A DNA stretch of 64,000 bases from Azospirillum brasilense (lineage in GTDB: Bacteria > Pseudomonadota > Alphaproteobacteria > Azospirillales > Azospirillaceae), in the NCBI RefSeq assembly GCF_005222205.1, contig NZ_CP032346.1, positions 1,665,501 through 1,729,500 on the forward strand, read 5' to 3'. A model generated the notes under the pieces. The model was not told the origin of the DNA, made no database searches, and worked only from the letters and a program-made list of their open reading frames with translations. The translations under genes were made by a program, and so were the position numbers. The first letter of the stretch is position 1. Every line of letters begins with the position of its first letter. This document shows, piece after piece, positions 53,179-61,910 of the stretch.

Positions 53179-53217
53179 CATGCCCGCAAGGTGCGGGCCT
53201 CGCCCCCTCGTCCCCCG

Positions 53218-55479
53218 TCACTCCTCGAGGGTCCAGTTTCCGGCGGTCCGGCAGGTGCGCAGCGGCATTCCGGCGTCCCGCCCGGCGGGGGTGGTGACGA
53301 CGTGGGTCAGGCCGAAGCACAGGCGGCCACGGTCCTTCGGGTCGGCGATGCGCCCCGTCACGGTGACCACGCCGGAACGCAAGCGGTCTCCCGACATCCA
53401 TTCCTGACCCATGGACGCCCGCTCCGTACCCGACGCGGCGAGCGCGCCGAGGAAGGCGCCGGCGACCTGCGCCTGGTCGTCCTGGCTCATGCGCAGGCGG
53501 GTGGCGTTGCTCCAGCCCGGCCCGACCAGCAGTTCCGGCGTCCGGACATTGACGGCCACCCGGTCGGCCGCGATGGCCACCGCCAGATCCAGCGGGTCCT
53601 CGGGCGCCACGCCCGGCGGCGTGTCGATCAGCCCGGTCAGGCTGGCGAGCCCGGTCCGCGTGCCTTCGCCCATCTTGCCGTCGATGGCCCCGTCGTAGCG
53701 CCCCAGACGGGCCAGCGCCCGCTGCGCGGCCATGATCCGCTCCTCCGGCGTCAGGACGCGCGGGGCGGGCAGGGGGGCGCGGCCCTCGGTGATCGCCTCC
53801 ACGTCGAGCCGGTGGTTCAGCCGGCTGAAGCCCGGCCCGCCGTTCCACCAGGTCAGCAGGCCGAGATGGAGCACCGCCGCGGCGGAGAGCAGGACAAGCG
53901 GCCAGGAGCCCTGGTCCGGCGCGCGGACCGGCCCGCCGAAGGCCGCGCCCAGGGCCCCGCGCACCACCCCGCGCACCAGCAACCACAGGCCGAGCCCGGC
54001 TACGATGGGAAGCCCGATGTCCCAGCCCAGCCGCAGCGCTGCGGGGGCGGGCTGTTCCGGCGTCGCGCCGGTCAGCAGGGCCGGAGCGTCCACCCCCGCC
54101 ACCAGCAGCAGAACCAGGGCGAGCAGCCCGGCCGCGGCGATCCAGCTCCGCGCCACGGCGGTCCGGCTGGTCTCGGCGAAGCGTTCCGCCAGAACGGCGG
54201 CGATGTCCTTCACGAAGGCAGGGCTGGCGCAGCCCTCATGGTCGGCCACGATCGCCGCGGCGTCCGGGTTCCGGCCGTCCATCACGGCTTCGGCGACGGA
54301 GCGGGTCAGCCGGTAGGCGCCGGCCAGGGCGAAGGCGTCGGCTGGCGGCAGGGCCGCGACGCGCGCCAGCACCGGGGCCAGCACGGTGTCGAGGAAGGGG
54401 GGGAGGGGGGCGGAGTCGCCGTCCGCCCCGACGGTCTCCACCTCGAACGGCACGCCGTCGCAGTCCCAGGACAGCGCGACCACCGTCAGCGTGCCGCTGC
54501 GCTGGTAGAGGAGCTGCGTGCCGGAATGGCGCACCGTCGCGGGCGCGGGGTTGGCGAGCGCGGCGAAACCGGCGAAGCCGGCCTCCTCCAGCGCCATGCG
54601 GACCGCCGCCGGGGCGTCCGGCGGGGCGGTGAGGCTGTAGGACGGGTGGGCGGTCAGGCGGGGGTGATGGATGTGGGTGAACTGCCCGACCCCGCCGCAG
54701 GACTCGCAGGCGACCACCCCGTCGCCGGCGCAGACCGGGCAACGGTGCTGGCCGCGTCCGCCGCAGTCCGGGCAGTCCGGCGCCTCGGCCGTCGCGCTGT
54801 GGGTGCAGCGGACCTTGCCGCCGCGGCAGCCGTCGCCGCCGCAGGCCCGCACCCCGCCGCCGTTGCAGCCGGTGCAGACCTCGTGCAGGTAGTAAGGGCC
54901 GCGCAGCGAGGGCAGGGGCGGCAGCGGCTCCTCCGCCGCGGCCATCGCCTCGACCCGCTCGTCCAGCGGGCCGAGCAGCGTGGCGAAACGGTGAGCCGTC
55001 TCCAGCGAGGCGGCCTCGGCGTCCAGGTCGCGGGCCAAGGTCGCGTTCAGCTCGGCGGCGTTGCGGCAGTAGATGGCGAAGCGCACCATCTCCGCGCCCA
55101 GCCGCACCTCCACCTCCGTCGCCCAGTCGATGCTCAGGGTAAGATGGGCGCCGACCATCACCTCGCGCTGCTGGGCCTGGCGAAGCGTCACCCCTTCCGG
55201 TGCCGGGACATTGCCCGACGCCGCCCGGCGCAGCCGCCGGATCAGGGCGGTCTGCGGGACGGTGGACGCGGGCCGGGGACGATCGCCCGGCGGCGGATCG
55301 CTTTGGGCCGGAATGCCTTGGGCCGGTTCGCTCTGGGCCGATTCGCCCACGGGCCGATCGTCTCGGGACCGGTCATCTGGGGACCGGTCATCTGGGGACC
55401 GGTCGTCTGGGGACGGGATCCTGTGGCCCATCTGGAGTGGACCAAGCTCGTTCCGGTCGAAGTCGAGGCTGTCGGGCAT
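53218..55479 (-). CDS. Membrane protein with DnaJ-type zinc-finger region and peptidoglycan-binding domain
   Basis: The 753-residue protein is not a known family to me. Order: a disordered repeat region (about 20-65, SPDDR/SEPAQ units), a helical segment (about 75-165), a cysteine-rich block (about 200-265) with CxxCxGxG-type repeats (CTGCNGGG, CPDCGGRG, CPVCAGDG, CESCGGVG) as in the DnaJ zinc finger, a mixed domain (about 265-420), two or three TM helices (about 445-465, 485-505, 530-550), a peptidoglycan-binding domain (AQRALARLGRYDGAIDGKMG) and a C-terminal domain with paired cysteines (DRGRLCFGLTHVV; TCRTAGNWTL). No J domain (HPD) is present. It follows two small genes in the same direction. 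Confidence 0.85.
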   Translation of the reverse strand: MPDSLDFDRNELGPLQMGHRIPSPDDRSPDDRSPDDRSRDDRPVGESAQSEPAQGIPAQSDPPPGDRPRPASTVPQTALIRRLRRAASGNVPAPEGVTLRQAQQREVMVGAHLTLSIDWATEVEVRLGAEMVRFAIYCRNAAELNATLARDLDAEAASLETAHRFATLLGPLDERVEAMAAAEEPLPPLPSLRGPYYLHEVCTGCNGGGVRACGGDGCRGGKVRCTHSATAEAPDCPDCGGRGQHRCPVCAGDGVVACESCGGVGQFTHIHHPRLTAHPSYSLTAPPDAPAAVRMALEEAGFAGFAALANPAPATVRHSGTQLLYQRSGTLTVVALSWDCDGVPFEVETVGADGDSAPLPPFLDTVLAPVLARVAALPPADAFALAGAYRLTRSVAEAVMDGRNPDAAAIVADHEGCASPAFVKDIAAVLAERFAETSRTAVARSWIAAAGLLALVLLLVAGVDAPALLTGATPEQPAPAALRLGWDIGLPIVAGLGLWLLVRGVVRGALGAAFGGPVRAPDQGSWPLVLLSAAAVLHLGLLTWWNGGPGFSRLNHRLDVEAITEGRAPLPAPRVLTPEERIMAAQRALARLGRYDGAIDGKMGEGTRTGLASLTGLIDTPPGVAPEDPLDLAVAIAADRVAVNVRTPELLVGPGWSNATRLRMSQDDQAQVAGAFLGALAASGTERASMGQEWMSGDRLRSGVVTVTGRIADPKDRGRLCFGLTHVVTTPAGRDAGMPLRTCRTAGNWTLEE
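55300..55419. repeat. 15-bp minisatellite, about eight degenerate copies
   Basis: Units of the form ATCTGGGGACCGGTC occur at 55300, 55315, 55330, 55345, 55360, 55375, 55390 and 55405; those at 55375 and 55390 are identical and the first four are diverged. On the minus strand, in frame, they give pentapeptides such as SPDDR and SEPAQ at the N-terminus of the zinc-finger protein. The 15-bp period keeps the frame with any copy-number change. Confidence 0.9.
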
Positions 55480-55544
55480 GGGCGTGCGTGTCCGCGAACG
55501 GGGGCGCCGGCACTGGAACAGGCCGCGGACGCCGGAACGGAAGA

Positions 55545-55856
55545 TCAGGCGGCGACGTCCGGTGCGGGTCCGCCGCCGGTCGGCGTCCGGTCGTCGGACT
55601 CACGGTCTCCGAAGTCCTCGTCCGCGGACGCGTCGACGGAGGCCGGCGTCGCCGTGGGGGCGTCCGGAGCCGGCGCGTGGCGGACCCAGCGGCGGCCCTC
55701 CATGGCGAAGCCGTGATCGCGGAACCACAGCCGCTCCGCCTCGTCGGCGGCGCGGAACAGCACCAGCGTCCAGGCGTCGCTGTCCTGCGTCCCGTCGCCG
55801 CCGTCGTCGGGCATGGCGTAGGGCTGGAGCGAATAGGGGAAGTCGTCGCGGGTCAC
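55545..55856 (-). CDS. Hypothetical protein upstream of the zinc-finger/peptidoglycan-binding gene
   Basis: The 103-residue protein has a compact N-terminal half (SDAWTLVLFRAADEAERLWF; DHGFAMEGRRWVRHAP), predicted as a small alpha/beta fold, and an acidic disordered tail. No known domain is recognised. It overlaps the preceding gene by 4 nt (ATGA) and ends 65 nt before the zinc-finger gene, so the three probably form one operon. Confidence 0.65.
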   Translation of the reverse strand: MTRDDFPYSLQPYAMPDDGGDGTQDSDAWTLVLFRAADEAERLWFRDHGFAMEGRRWVRHAPAPDAPTATPASVDASADEDFGDRESDDRTPTGGGPAPDVAA

Positions 55857-56080
55857 TGCATGCCCCCCGGATTTGAGCCGCCGGAGCCCGTTGGCCGCGC
55901 CGAGGCGGGCGGGGATTCGGACCCGTCCCCCTCGATCGGTTCCAGGTCGCTTTCGGCGGCGTATTTGATGAGACGGCCGTCGTCCAGACGGATGTCGTAG
56001 GTCGGCTCACCGGCAAGGGTCCGTGCGACGACGAGGGCCTCCTGGCCCGCAAACCTCACCCGTGTTCCCAACCGCAGCAT
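55853..56080 (-). CDS. Small hypothetical protein, first gene of the zinc-finger operon
   Basis: The 75-residue protein has an all-beta-looking core (RLGTRVRFAGQEALVVARTL; EPTYDIRLDDGRLIKYAAES), like a small SH3- or Tudor-type barrel, and a disordered Ser/Pro/Gly tail. No family is recognised. Its stop overlaps the start of the next gene. The upstream gap to 56273 would carry the operon promoter. Confidence 0.6.
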   Translation of the reverse strand: MLRLGTRVRFAGQEALVVARTLAGEPTYDIRLDDGRLIKYAAESDLEPIEGDGSESPPASARPTGSGGSNPGGMQ

Positions 56081-56272
56081 CCCGCCCCCGACTGTGTCTT
56101 GATCGTCGTCGCAGGCTAAGGATTCGGCCGGGGGTGTGCTGTGTCAAAAACCGGACGCCAAAGGAGCAGGGCTGTGCTTGCGGGGTTCTCCCCTTGCGGG
56201 GCTTGGTGCGCCGGGCCCTTTGCGCTGTTGATGATGCAAAAGGACAGGTGTGGTGCAACGATGGAGGTGTTC

Positions 56273-56452
56273 ATGCCCGCACAGCAGGACAACGGCAGCC
56301 GGAAGCCGTCCGTCATCGATCTGGTGACCGATCCCGAGAAGTTCGATCAATGGCAGCGCCAACGGGAACGCGACGAGGCATCGGACGGCGACCGCGACCG
56401 CGGCCGTGAACCGGACCGCGGCCGGCCCGAAGCCCCCGGCGGTCGGGACTGA
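56273..56452 (+). CDS. Small charged hypothetical protein
   Basis: This 59-residue protein is cytoplasmic by appearance. The N-terminal half carries SVIDLVTDPEKFDQWQRQRE; the rest is Arg/Asp-rich repeats (RDRGREPDRGRPE). The ATG at 56273 is preceded by GGAGGTG with 5-nt spacing, a strong ribosome site, so this start is chosen over 56141 and 56261. No family is recognised. It is divergent from the zinc-finger operon. Confidence 0.55.
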   Translation: MPAQQDNGSRKPSVIDLVTDPEKFDQWQRQRERDEASDGDRDRGREPDRGRPEAPGGRD

Positions 56453-56491
56453 TGGCCGTGGAGCCGTGACGGTCCGGGTTTGTCCGGACGG

Positions 56492-56686
56492 CTACTCGGC
56501 GGCCTCGCGGGGCGGCGGCTCCGCTGGAATGCCCAGCGGTGCGCCGCAATGGAACTGCATGAGCCGGCGCTCGACCCGGATCAGATAGGCGCGCGCGTCC
56601 AACCCCACGGGACCGCGGCTGTGTTCGCGGACGAGCCTGATCGCGCGACAGGCATGACCGCATTCCGGTGTGGCAAACTGGCACAA
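56492..56686 (-). CDS. Small conserved protein, paralogue of 22831-23019
   Basis: The 64-residue frame aligns with the plus-strand small protein at 22831-23019: RAI-x-L-x-R-x-HSR, GL-x-x-R-x-YL-x-x-VERR and a final AAE are shared. The N-terminus differs and contains CQF and CGHAC, which may bind metal. The only in-frame start is TTG at 56686, with GGCGGA about 8 nt upstream; an in-frame stop lies at 56723-56725. The similarity between two distant, otherwise unremarkable frames is the main reason to call both genes. Function unknown. Confidence 0.55.
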   Translation of the reverse strand: MCQFATPECGHACRAIRLVREHSRGPVGLDARAYLIRVERRLMQFHCGAPLGIPAEPPPREAAE

Positions 56687-56892
56687 TACGAACGTCCGCC
56701 GAAAAGATTGGGTCCCAAAGTATTACTTCTTTTGATGGGAGGCGTCGAGCTTCGGTTGCGACTCAAATCCAATGTCACAACGTGCCGTTCCGTGTGGGCG
56801 CTGGCATGGCACCATGCGGTTGGCATACGATAGTATGCAGCGTGGGATTTGGATGCCCCGCCACCGCCGGTCAGGCAATGGTTGCGGGGGAG

Positions 56893-57075
56893 TCAGCTCG
56901 CCCCTGGGTTGCCCTCGGTCCGCGCGCCGGTCTGCGCGCCTTCCAGAACCGCCAGATACTCCAGAAGCCGTTCCAGCGTTTCGGTCGGCATTCCGACGGA
57001 GGGAACGTCGTTGCGCTTGGCGGCCTTCAGCGCGGTGCGGAGCAGGGTGCGGTCGATGTCGGTCAAGCCGGCCAT
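56893..57075 (-). CDS. Small hypothetical protein
   Basis: The 60-residue protein is predicted helical and mixed-charge (LTDIDRTLLRTALKAAKRND; PTETLERLLEYLAVLEGAQ). A longer frame to 57900 runs opposite the mechanosensitive channel gene and is a shadow. The ATG at 57075 is chosen; no strong ribosome site is visible. No family is recognised, so the call is tentative. Confidence 0.45.
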   Translation of the reverse strand: MAGLTDIDRTLLRTALKAAKRNDVPSVGMPTETLERLLEYLAVLEGAQTGARTEGNPGAS

Positions 57076-57227
57076 GATGATGACGTGCGTGTGAAGCGAC
57101 GATACGCAACCTCTATCATCAAGACGCGCAACCACGCCATGCCCAATCGGAAGGCAGGCGCACGAAACGATAAAACCGGCCGGACGCCGTCGGTCCGGCC
57201 GCGCCGGTCCGCGCGTCCGCCGCTCCC

Positions 57228-57245
57228 TGTCACATCCTGGTGACA
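57228..57245. promoter_or_regulatory. Perfect dyad upstream of the mechanosensitive channel gene
   Basis: TGTCAC (57228-57233) and GTGACA (57240-57245) flank ATCCTG. The 18-bp dyad lies about 100 bp before the channel start and is a candidate operator. No regulator is assigned. Confidence 0.3.
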
Positions 57246-57343
57246 CGACGTGCCATACTTTTGCCGCGACACCGAAGAGTATAGGTATCCCTTTTCCCGG
57301 TTCGCCGGGGTGGCCGCCTTTCGCCAACACGAGATTTCGAACG

Positions 57344-59992
57344 GTGATCCAGATTTCCTCCGCTCTCCGCCGCCGGACCGGCCGGCTCCTGGCAGCCCTG
57401 ATGCTGTGCGGCGCGCTTGCCGCCGGCACCATCGTGCCCTCGGCCTTTGCCCAATCCGCCGCCCCGGCGGCGGAAGCGGCGGCGGACTTCAAGACGAAAC
57501 TGCCGCAATGGCAGAACGCGTTGGAGCGGGCGGCCAACCGCATCGCCGGCGGGGATCTGGCGAACACCGAATATGAGACCCTGCGCGCCGATCTGGCGAA
57601 GATCCAGCACGAGGTCCGAGAGGCCGGGGCCGCCGCGTCGACCGCCCGTGACACCGCCCAGCGCATGCTGGACGCGCTGGGTCCGCCGCCGGCCCAGGGC
57701 GCTCCCCCGGAGGAGGCCGGGATCGCCGCCGAGCGCAAGCGCCTGACCCAGACCATCGGCGAGGCGGAAGGGCGCACCAAGCAGACCGAGCTGATCGTCA
57801 CGCGCGCCGACATCCTGCTGCGCACCGCCGCCGACCAGCGCATGACCCAGCTCACCGAGCAGATCGTCCGGCGCGGCCCGGTGCCGCTGCTGCCCGCCAC
57901 TTGGGCCGCCCTGCCCGAGCAGACGGCCTATGTGCAGGAGCGCATCGCGCGGGCCTTCGGCATCGTCATGGGCGACGACGAGTGGCGCGGCCGCCTGTAC
58001 GGCCTGGGCGCGCTCGCCGCCATCCTGTTCCTGGTCGCCTGGCCGGTGCGCCGGGTGCTGCTGCGCCGCTACGGCCACCGCGATCTGGAGGAGCGGCCCA
58101 GCTACCGCCAGCGCGTGGTGGCGATGGCGGTGGAGGCGCTGGCCCGCTGCCTGGTGCCGCTGGTTCCGACGCTGGTGCTGAGCGGCGCCCTGGTCGGGCT
58201 GCTGCGCGACGCTGCGGACGCCGGCCCGCTGACCGCTCTGGTGGTCGGGGTGTCGGGCGGCCTGACCGCCTATTTCCTGGTCACCGGCGTCGCCCGCGCC
58301 ACCCTGGCGCCCGACCATCCGTCCTGGCAGCTCGCCAACCTCGACCCGGACAGCGCGCGGCGTCTGGTCCGCCGCGTCCCGCTCGTCATGATCGGGCTGG
58401 CGCTGGCCGGCACCGGCATCGCCCTGTCGGAGGGGATGTTCACCCCGCCGGAGCTGCGCTCGATCACCGGCTTCGGCACCATGGCGCTGATCGCCGTGTC
58501 GCTGCTGTTCCTCTACCCCGACCATCTCTGGCTCGCCGCCCCGCCGCCGGAGGCCGAGGCGACCGACGACTGCGGGTGCCCGGAGCCGACGCCCGGGGCC
58601 GGACTGGACGTCACCCTGCCGCCGCCGGCCGCGACTCCCGCTGCCGCGGAGGCCGAGGAGGCGCCGCCCGCCCGTCCGCGGGTCGTCGGGCTGCGCCTGC
58701 GCCTGCTGATCGGCGCGGTGACCCTGGCCTCGCTGGTCGCTTCGGGCGCCGGTTATCTGGTGGGCGCGATCTACGCCTCGAAGCTGATGCTGACCACGCT
58801 CATCATCGGCGGCGTCCTGCTGGTGGCGCGCGGCGTCCTGCGCGAGCTGCTGTGCGTCCTGCTGGAGCGCGGCAGCGGGCAGGTGGCCGAGGTGCGCGAC
58901 ATCGTGATCGCCACCGACCGCGGCCGGCGGATGCTGGGGCAGGCCGGGCGGACGGTGATCGACGGGCTGCTGCTGACCGTTGCGGCCTTCTTCCTGCTGC
59001 CGCTGACCGGCATGACCCTGTCGGAGATGAAGGGGCTGGCCGACGGCTTCCTCAGCGGCGTCACGGTGGGCGGCGTGCGCATCGCGCCGGGCGACATCAT
59101 GTCGGCGCTGATGGTGCTGGGCGTCGTCGTCGCGGTGACCCGCTTCATCCAGCGCCAGCTCGACGAGCGCATCCTCGGCCGCGTCAACATGGACGACGGC
59201 GTGCGCAACTCCATCCGCATGGGCGTGGGCTATCTCGGCACCACCATGGCGGTGCTGATGTCGGTCGGCACGCTGGGGCTCGACCTGTCCAGCCTCGCCA
59301 TGATCGCGTCGGCCCTGTCGGTGGGTATCGGTTTCGGCCTGCAGAACGTCGTCAGCAACTTCATCTCCGGCCTGATCATGCTGGTGGAGCGGCCGGTGAA
59401 GGTGGGCGACTGGGTGGTCGTCAACGGGCTGGAGGGCACCGTGCGCCGGATCAGCGTCCGCGCGACGGAGATCCAGACCTTCCAGCGCGCCTCGGTGATC
59501 ATCCCGAACTCGGAATTCATCTCCAAGTCGGTGGTCAACTGGACGCTGAAGGACAAGACCACCCGCATCGAGATCAAGGTCCGCATCACCTACGACACCG
59601 ACGCCCGGCAGGTCTACGCGATGCTGCTGAGGATCGGCTACGGCCACGCCCAGGTGCTGCGCAACCCGGAGCCGGTGGTGATGTTCCGCGACTTCGGGCC
59701 GAGCGGGCCGGAGTTCGAGCTGCGCTGCTTCGTCGCCAACACCGAGCACATCATCCCGGTGCGCAACGAGCTGCGCATGCGCATCCTGGAGCAGTTCCGC
59801 GAGCAAGGCATCCAGATGCCCTTCGATCAGCAGACCGTCCACATGCCGAAGGTCGAGGCGATGCTGGAGGTCCTTCTGGCCGAGCGCCGCGCCCAGGCCG
59901 GCGTGCCGGAGCTTCAGGTGGTGGCCGACGGCGGCAAGGTCGTGCCGCTGGCCGACACCCTCACCGAGCGCGGGCCGCGCACCGCCACGTGA
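57344..59992 (+). CDS. Large MscS-type mechanosensitive channel with periplasmic N-terminal domain
   Basis: The 882-residue protein has a signal peptide (LLAALMLCGALAAGTIVPSA), a helical periplasmic domain with coiled-coil character (about 45-190, DUF3772-like position), around ten TM helices, and a C-terminal MscS channel domain (GIGFGLQNVVSNFISGLIML; VERPVKVGDWVVV; TEIQTFQRASVIIPNSEFIS). It resembles DUF3772/MscK-type channels that open under membrane tension. An insert with DDCGCPEPTPG (about 405-415) lies in a cytoplasmic or periplasmic loop. The start is the GTG at 57344, chosen for the signal peptide. Confidence 0.92.
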   Translation: MIQISSALRRRTGRLLAALMLCGALAAGTIVPSAFAQSAAPAAEAAADFKTKLPQWQNALERAANRIAGGDLANTEYETLRADLAKIQHEVREAGAAASTARDTAQRMLDALGPPPAQGAPPEEAGIAAERKRLTQTIGEAEGRTKQTELIVTRADILLRTAADQRMTQLTEQIVRRGPVPLLPATWAALPEQTAYVQERIARAFGIVMGDDEWRGRLYGLGALAAILFLVAWPVRRVLLRRYGHRDLEERPSYRQRVVAMAVEALARCLVPLVPTLVLSGALVGLLRDAADAGPLTALVVGVSGGLTAYFLVTGVARATLAPDHPSWQLANLDPDSARRLVRRVPLVMIGLALAGTGIALSEGMFTPPELRSITGFGTMALIAVSLLFLYPDHLWLAAPPPEAEATDDCGCPEPTPGAGLDVTLPPPAATPAAAEAEEAPPARPRVVGLRLRLLIGAVTLASLVASGAGYLVGAIYASKLMLTTLIIGGVLLVARGVLRELLCVLLERGSGQVAEVRDIVIATDRGRRMLGQAGRTVIDGLLLTVAAFFLLPLTGMTLSEMKGLADGFLSGVTVGGVRIAPGDIMSALMVLGVVVAVTRFIQRQLDERILGRVNMDDGVRNSIRMGVGYLGTTMAVLMSVGTLGLDLSSLAMIASALSVGIGFGLQNVVSNFISGLIMLVERPVKVGDWVVVNGLEGTVRRISVRATEIQTFQRASVIIPNSEFISKSVVNWTLKDKTTRIEIKVRITYDTDARQVYAMLLRIGYGHAQVLRNPEPVVMFRDFGPSGPEFELRCFVANTEHIIPVRNELRMRILEQFREQGIQMPFDQQTVHMPKVEAMLEVLLAERRAQAGVPELQVVADGGKVVPLADTLTERGPRTAT

Positions 59993-59995
59993 GTC

Positions 59996-60229
59996 TCAGG
60001 GCTGCGGCTCCGCCGGCTTGCGGCGCCGCAGCGGGGTCACCTTGGACGGGGTCGCGGCGGGGGCGGGCAGGGGGTGCCAGCCGGCGATGGCGCGCACGCA
60101 GCGCAGCGCCTCCGGGTTGTTGGCGAAGACCGGGAACAGCCGGCGCAGTTCCACCACGGCGGACCATTCCCCGCGGTCGTGGAAGGCCCGGCGGATCGTT
60201 TCGGCTTCGCTCTCGCTGACGGTGAACAT
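59996..60229 (-). CDS. Small conserved hypothetical protein
   Basis: The 77-residue protein has a well-formed N-terminal region (FTVSESEAETIRRAFHDRGE then WSAVVELRRLFPVFANNPEA) and a basic C-terminal tail (KVTPLRRRKPAEPQP). Proteins of this type are, as far as I recall, widespread small proteins of unknown function in Azospirillum relatives. The ATG at 60229 is preferred to 60316. It is convergent with the channel gene and ends 4 nt after its stop. Confidence 0.65.
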   Translation of the reverse strand: MFTVSESEAETIRRAFHDRGEWSAVVELRRLFPVFANNPEALRCVRAIAGWHPLPAPAATPSKVTPLRRRKPAEPQP

Positions 60230-60579
60230 GGCGCCAGACTGCTCCGCGGACCGGTGGCGCGCAAGTCGTCGCAGCGCCGGAAACAGCCCTTTGCCGTGGC
60301 CCGCAGGCCCTGTCAAGGAAAGTTGTTCACAGGCGCGCGCATCCTTCGCTTGACTCCCGTTGCCGGGCGGGGCAGCCGCCGGATCAGGGGCGAACGCAAC
60401 CCCGGCGCCTGAAAAATCCTTGATCGGCGCGGTTTTCTAATGTGCCTAAAAATAAGGCATTTCTGCCGGACCCCTTGAGGGACCATTGATCCCTTCGGTT
60501 ACCCCTCGATTCGCCAACAGAGTTATCCACAGAATCTGGGGATATCCGAAATATTGACATATCAGTCAGGCCGGCCCTC
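60230..60579. repeat. Intergenic region with second copy of the ~105-bp element and a consensus DnaA box
   Basis: No gene is seen. From 60443 to about 60548 it matches the element at 23805. A hairpin TGCCT...AGGCA (60443-60459) is followed, 80 bp from its start, by TTATCCACA (60523-60531), a perfect E. coli DnaA-box match. TATCCACAG (60524-60532) and CTGGGGATA (60536-60544) form an inverted repeat with one mismatch. Confidence 0.75.
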
Positions 60580-61731
60580 TCAGGTTGGCCGGCGGATCAG
60601 CCGCACCGCTCCGACGCCCAGCAGCATGGTCAGCGCGCCGCCGAACAGGAACAGGGCGGGCAGCCCGACCTGATGGGCGACGGCCCCGTAGACCACCGGC
60701 CCGATTCCCTGCCCCAGGAAGAAAGAGGAGGCGAAGAGGGCGAGCGCCGACCCGCGCGCCGTCGCCGACAGCTCCGTCGCCTGGGTTTGCATCGTGTTGT
60801 GCAGCATGTAGAAGCCGAATCCGGCGACCAGGAACAGCAGCGACACCACCGGCCAGGGCACCGGGGCGAGCATCGCCAGATAGGACCCTCCGGCCACCAA
60901 GCCGCCGGCCCCCATCATCCCCCATTGCCCGAGCGTGCCGAGCAGGCGCCGCACCACAAAACTGTAGACGACTCCGCCGATGGCGAAGGCGGCCAGCGTC
61001 ACCCCGGCCTCGAAGGCGCCCTCCGCCCCGTGGCGGGCCAGCATGGGGGCGACGAAGGGGAAGACGCCGAAGATCAGCAGCCCTTCCGCCGCCACCGTCG
61101 CGAAGACCCAGACCGACACCGGATTCGCCAGGACGGAGGCGTAGCGCGCCCGCGCGTCGGCCATGGACAGCGGATGCCGCTCCTCCCGCTCGCCCTTCAG
61201 GAGCAGGGCGGCGGTCAGCGCGATCAGGCCGGTCACCACGGCGGCCAGGGCGAAGACGGTGCGCCAGCCCGCCACCTCCGACAGGGCGCCGGCCACGGCG
61301 GAGCCGGACATCTGGCCGAGGATGACCGCCAGCAGGAAGCGGCTGATGGCGAACTGCCGCTCCGTGTAGACGACCCGGTCGCCGATCAGCGCCATGGAGG
61401 CCGGAATGATCCCCCCGGCGAAGGCGCCGGCCAGCATCCGCGAGGCCAGGACCGTGTAATAGCCGGGCGCCACCGCCGACAGCGCCACGCCGATGGTCAG
61501 GACGACCAGCGACAGCCGGATCAGCCGCGTCTTGCCGATGGCGTCGCCGACCGGCCCCAGGATGAGCTGCATCGCCGCGTAGGGCAGCGTGTAGGCGGAG
61601 GAGAGCAGGGCCGCCTCGGCCACGCCGATGCCGAGATCCGACGCGATGACGGTCAGCATCGGGTCGGTGGTCCGCAGGGAGAAAGCGCTGGCGAAGCCGG
61701 CGAGGCCGAGCATCAGGATGAGAAGGCGCAT
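60580..61731 (-). CDS. MFS transporter
   Basis: The 383-residue protein has twelve TM helices in two six-helix bundles. The MFS motif A region is LILGPVGDAIGKTRLIRLSL. The first residues (RLLILMLGLAGFASAFSLRT; DPMLTVIASDLGIGVAEAAL) match the DHA1 drug/solute efflux group (YbjJ/AraJ-like). A loss-of-consensus in the second motif leaves the substrate open. It is divergent from a glutathione peroxidase gene. Normal length. Confidence 0.9.
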   Translation of the reverse strand: MRLLILMLGLAGFASAFSLRTTDPMLTVIASDLGIGVAEAALLSSAYTLPYAAMQLILGPVGDAIGKTRLIRLSLVVLTIGVALSAVAPGYYTVLASRMLAGAFAGGIIPASMALIGDRVVYTERQFAISRFLLAVILGQMSGSAVAGALSEVAGWRTVFALAAVVTGLIALTAALLLKGEREERHPLSMADARARYASVLANPVSVWVFATVAAEGLLIFGVFPFVAPMLARHGAEGAFEAGVTLAAFAIGGVVYSFVVRRLLGTLGQWGMMGAGGLVAGGSYLAMLAPVPWPVVSLLFLVAGFGFYMLHNTMQTQATELSATARGSALALFASSFFLGQGIGPVVYGAVAHQVGLPALFLFGGALTMLLGVGAVRLIRRPT

Positions 61732-61910
61732 GGGAGGGCGTCGGCCGGTCTATGGTCTGGGGCGTGCGGAGGGGCAACCCTAAAGCAGACGCGCCCGTCC
61801 GACGCACGGCAAGATGGCCATGGCACCCATGCGCGTGCATGATCCGACACGCCTCGGCCGCCGTATAGGACAAGGACGTACAGACCAGAGCCGCCGACCG
61901 GGAGACCGCC

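Noticed and set aside
53218..55479. Calling the zinc-finger protein a DnaJ chaperone
   Set aside because: It lacks the J domain and its HPD motif and has membrane and peptidoglycan-binding parts; only the cysteine-rich block is DnaJ-like.
57230..59842. 870-codon frame antisense to the mechanosensitive channel
   Set aside because: Rich in His/Gln/Arg/Asp as expected for the mirror of a GC-rich membrane protein; no domain seen.
60443..60548. Chromosomal replication origin
   Set aside because: Only one perfect DnaA box, no AT-rich unwinding region and no dnaA, gidA or parAB genes nearby; a dispersed element fits better.
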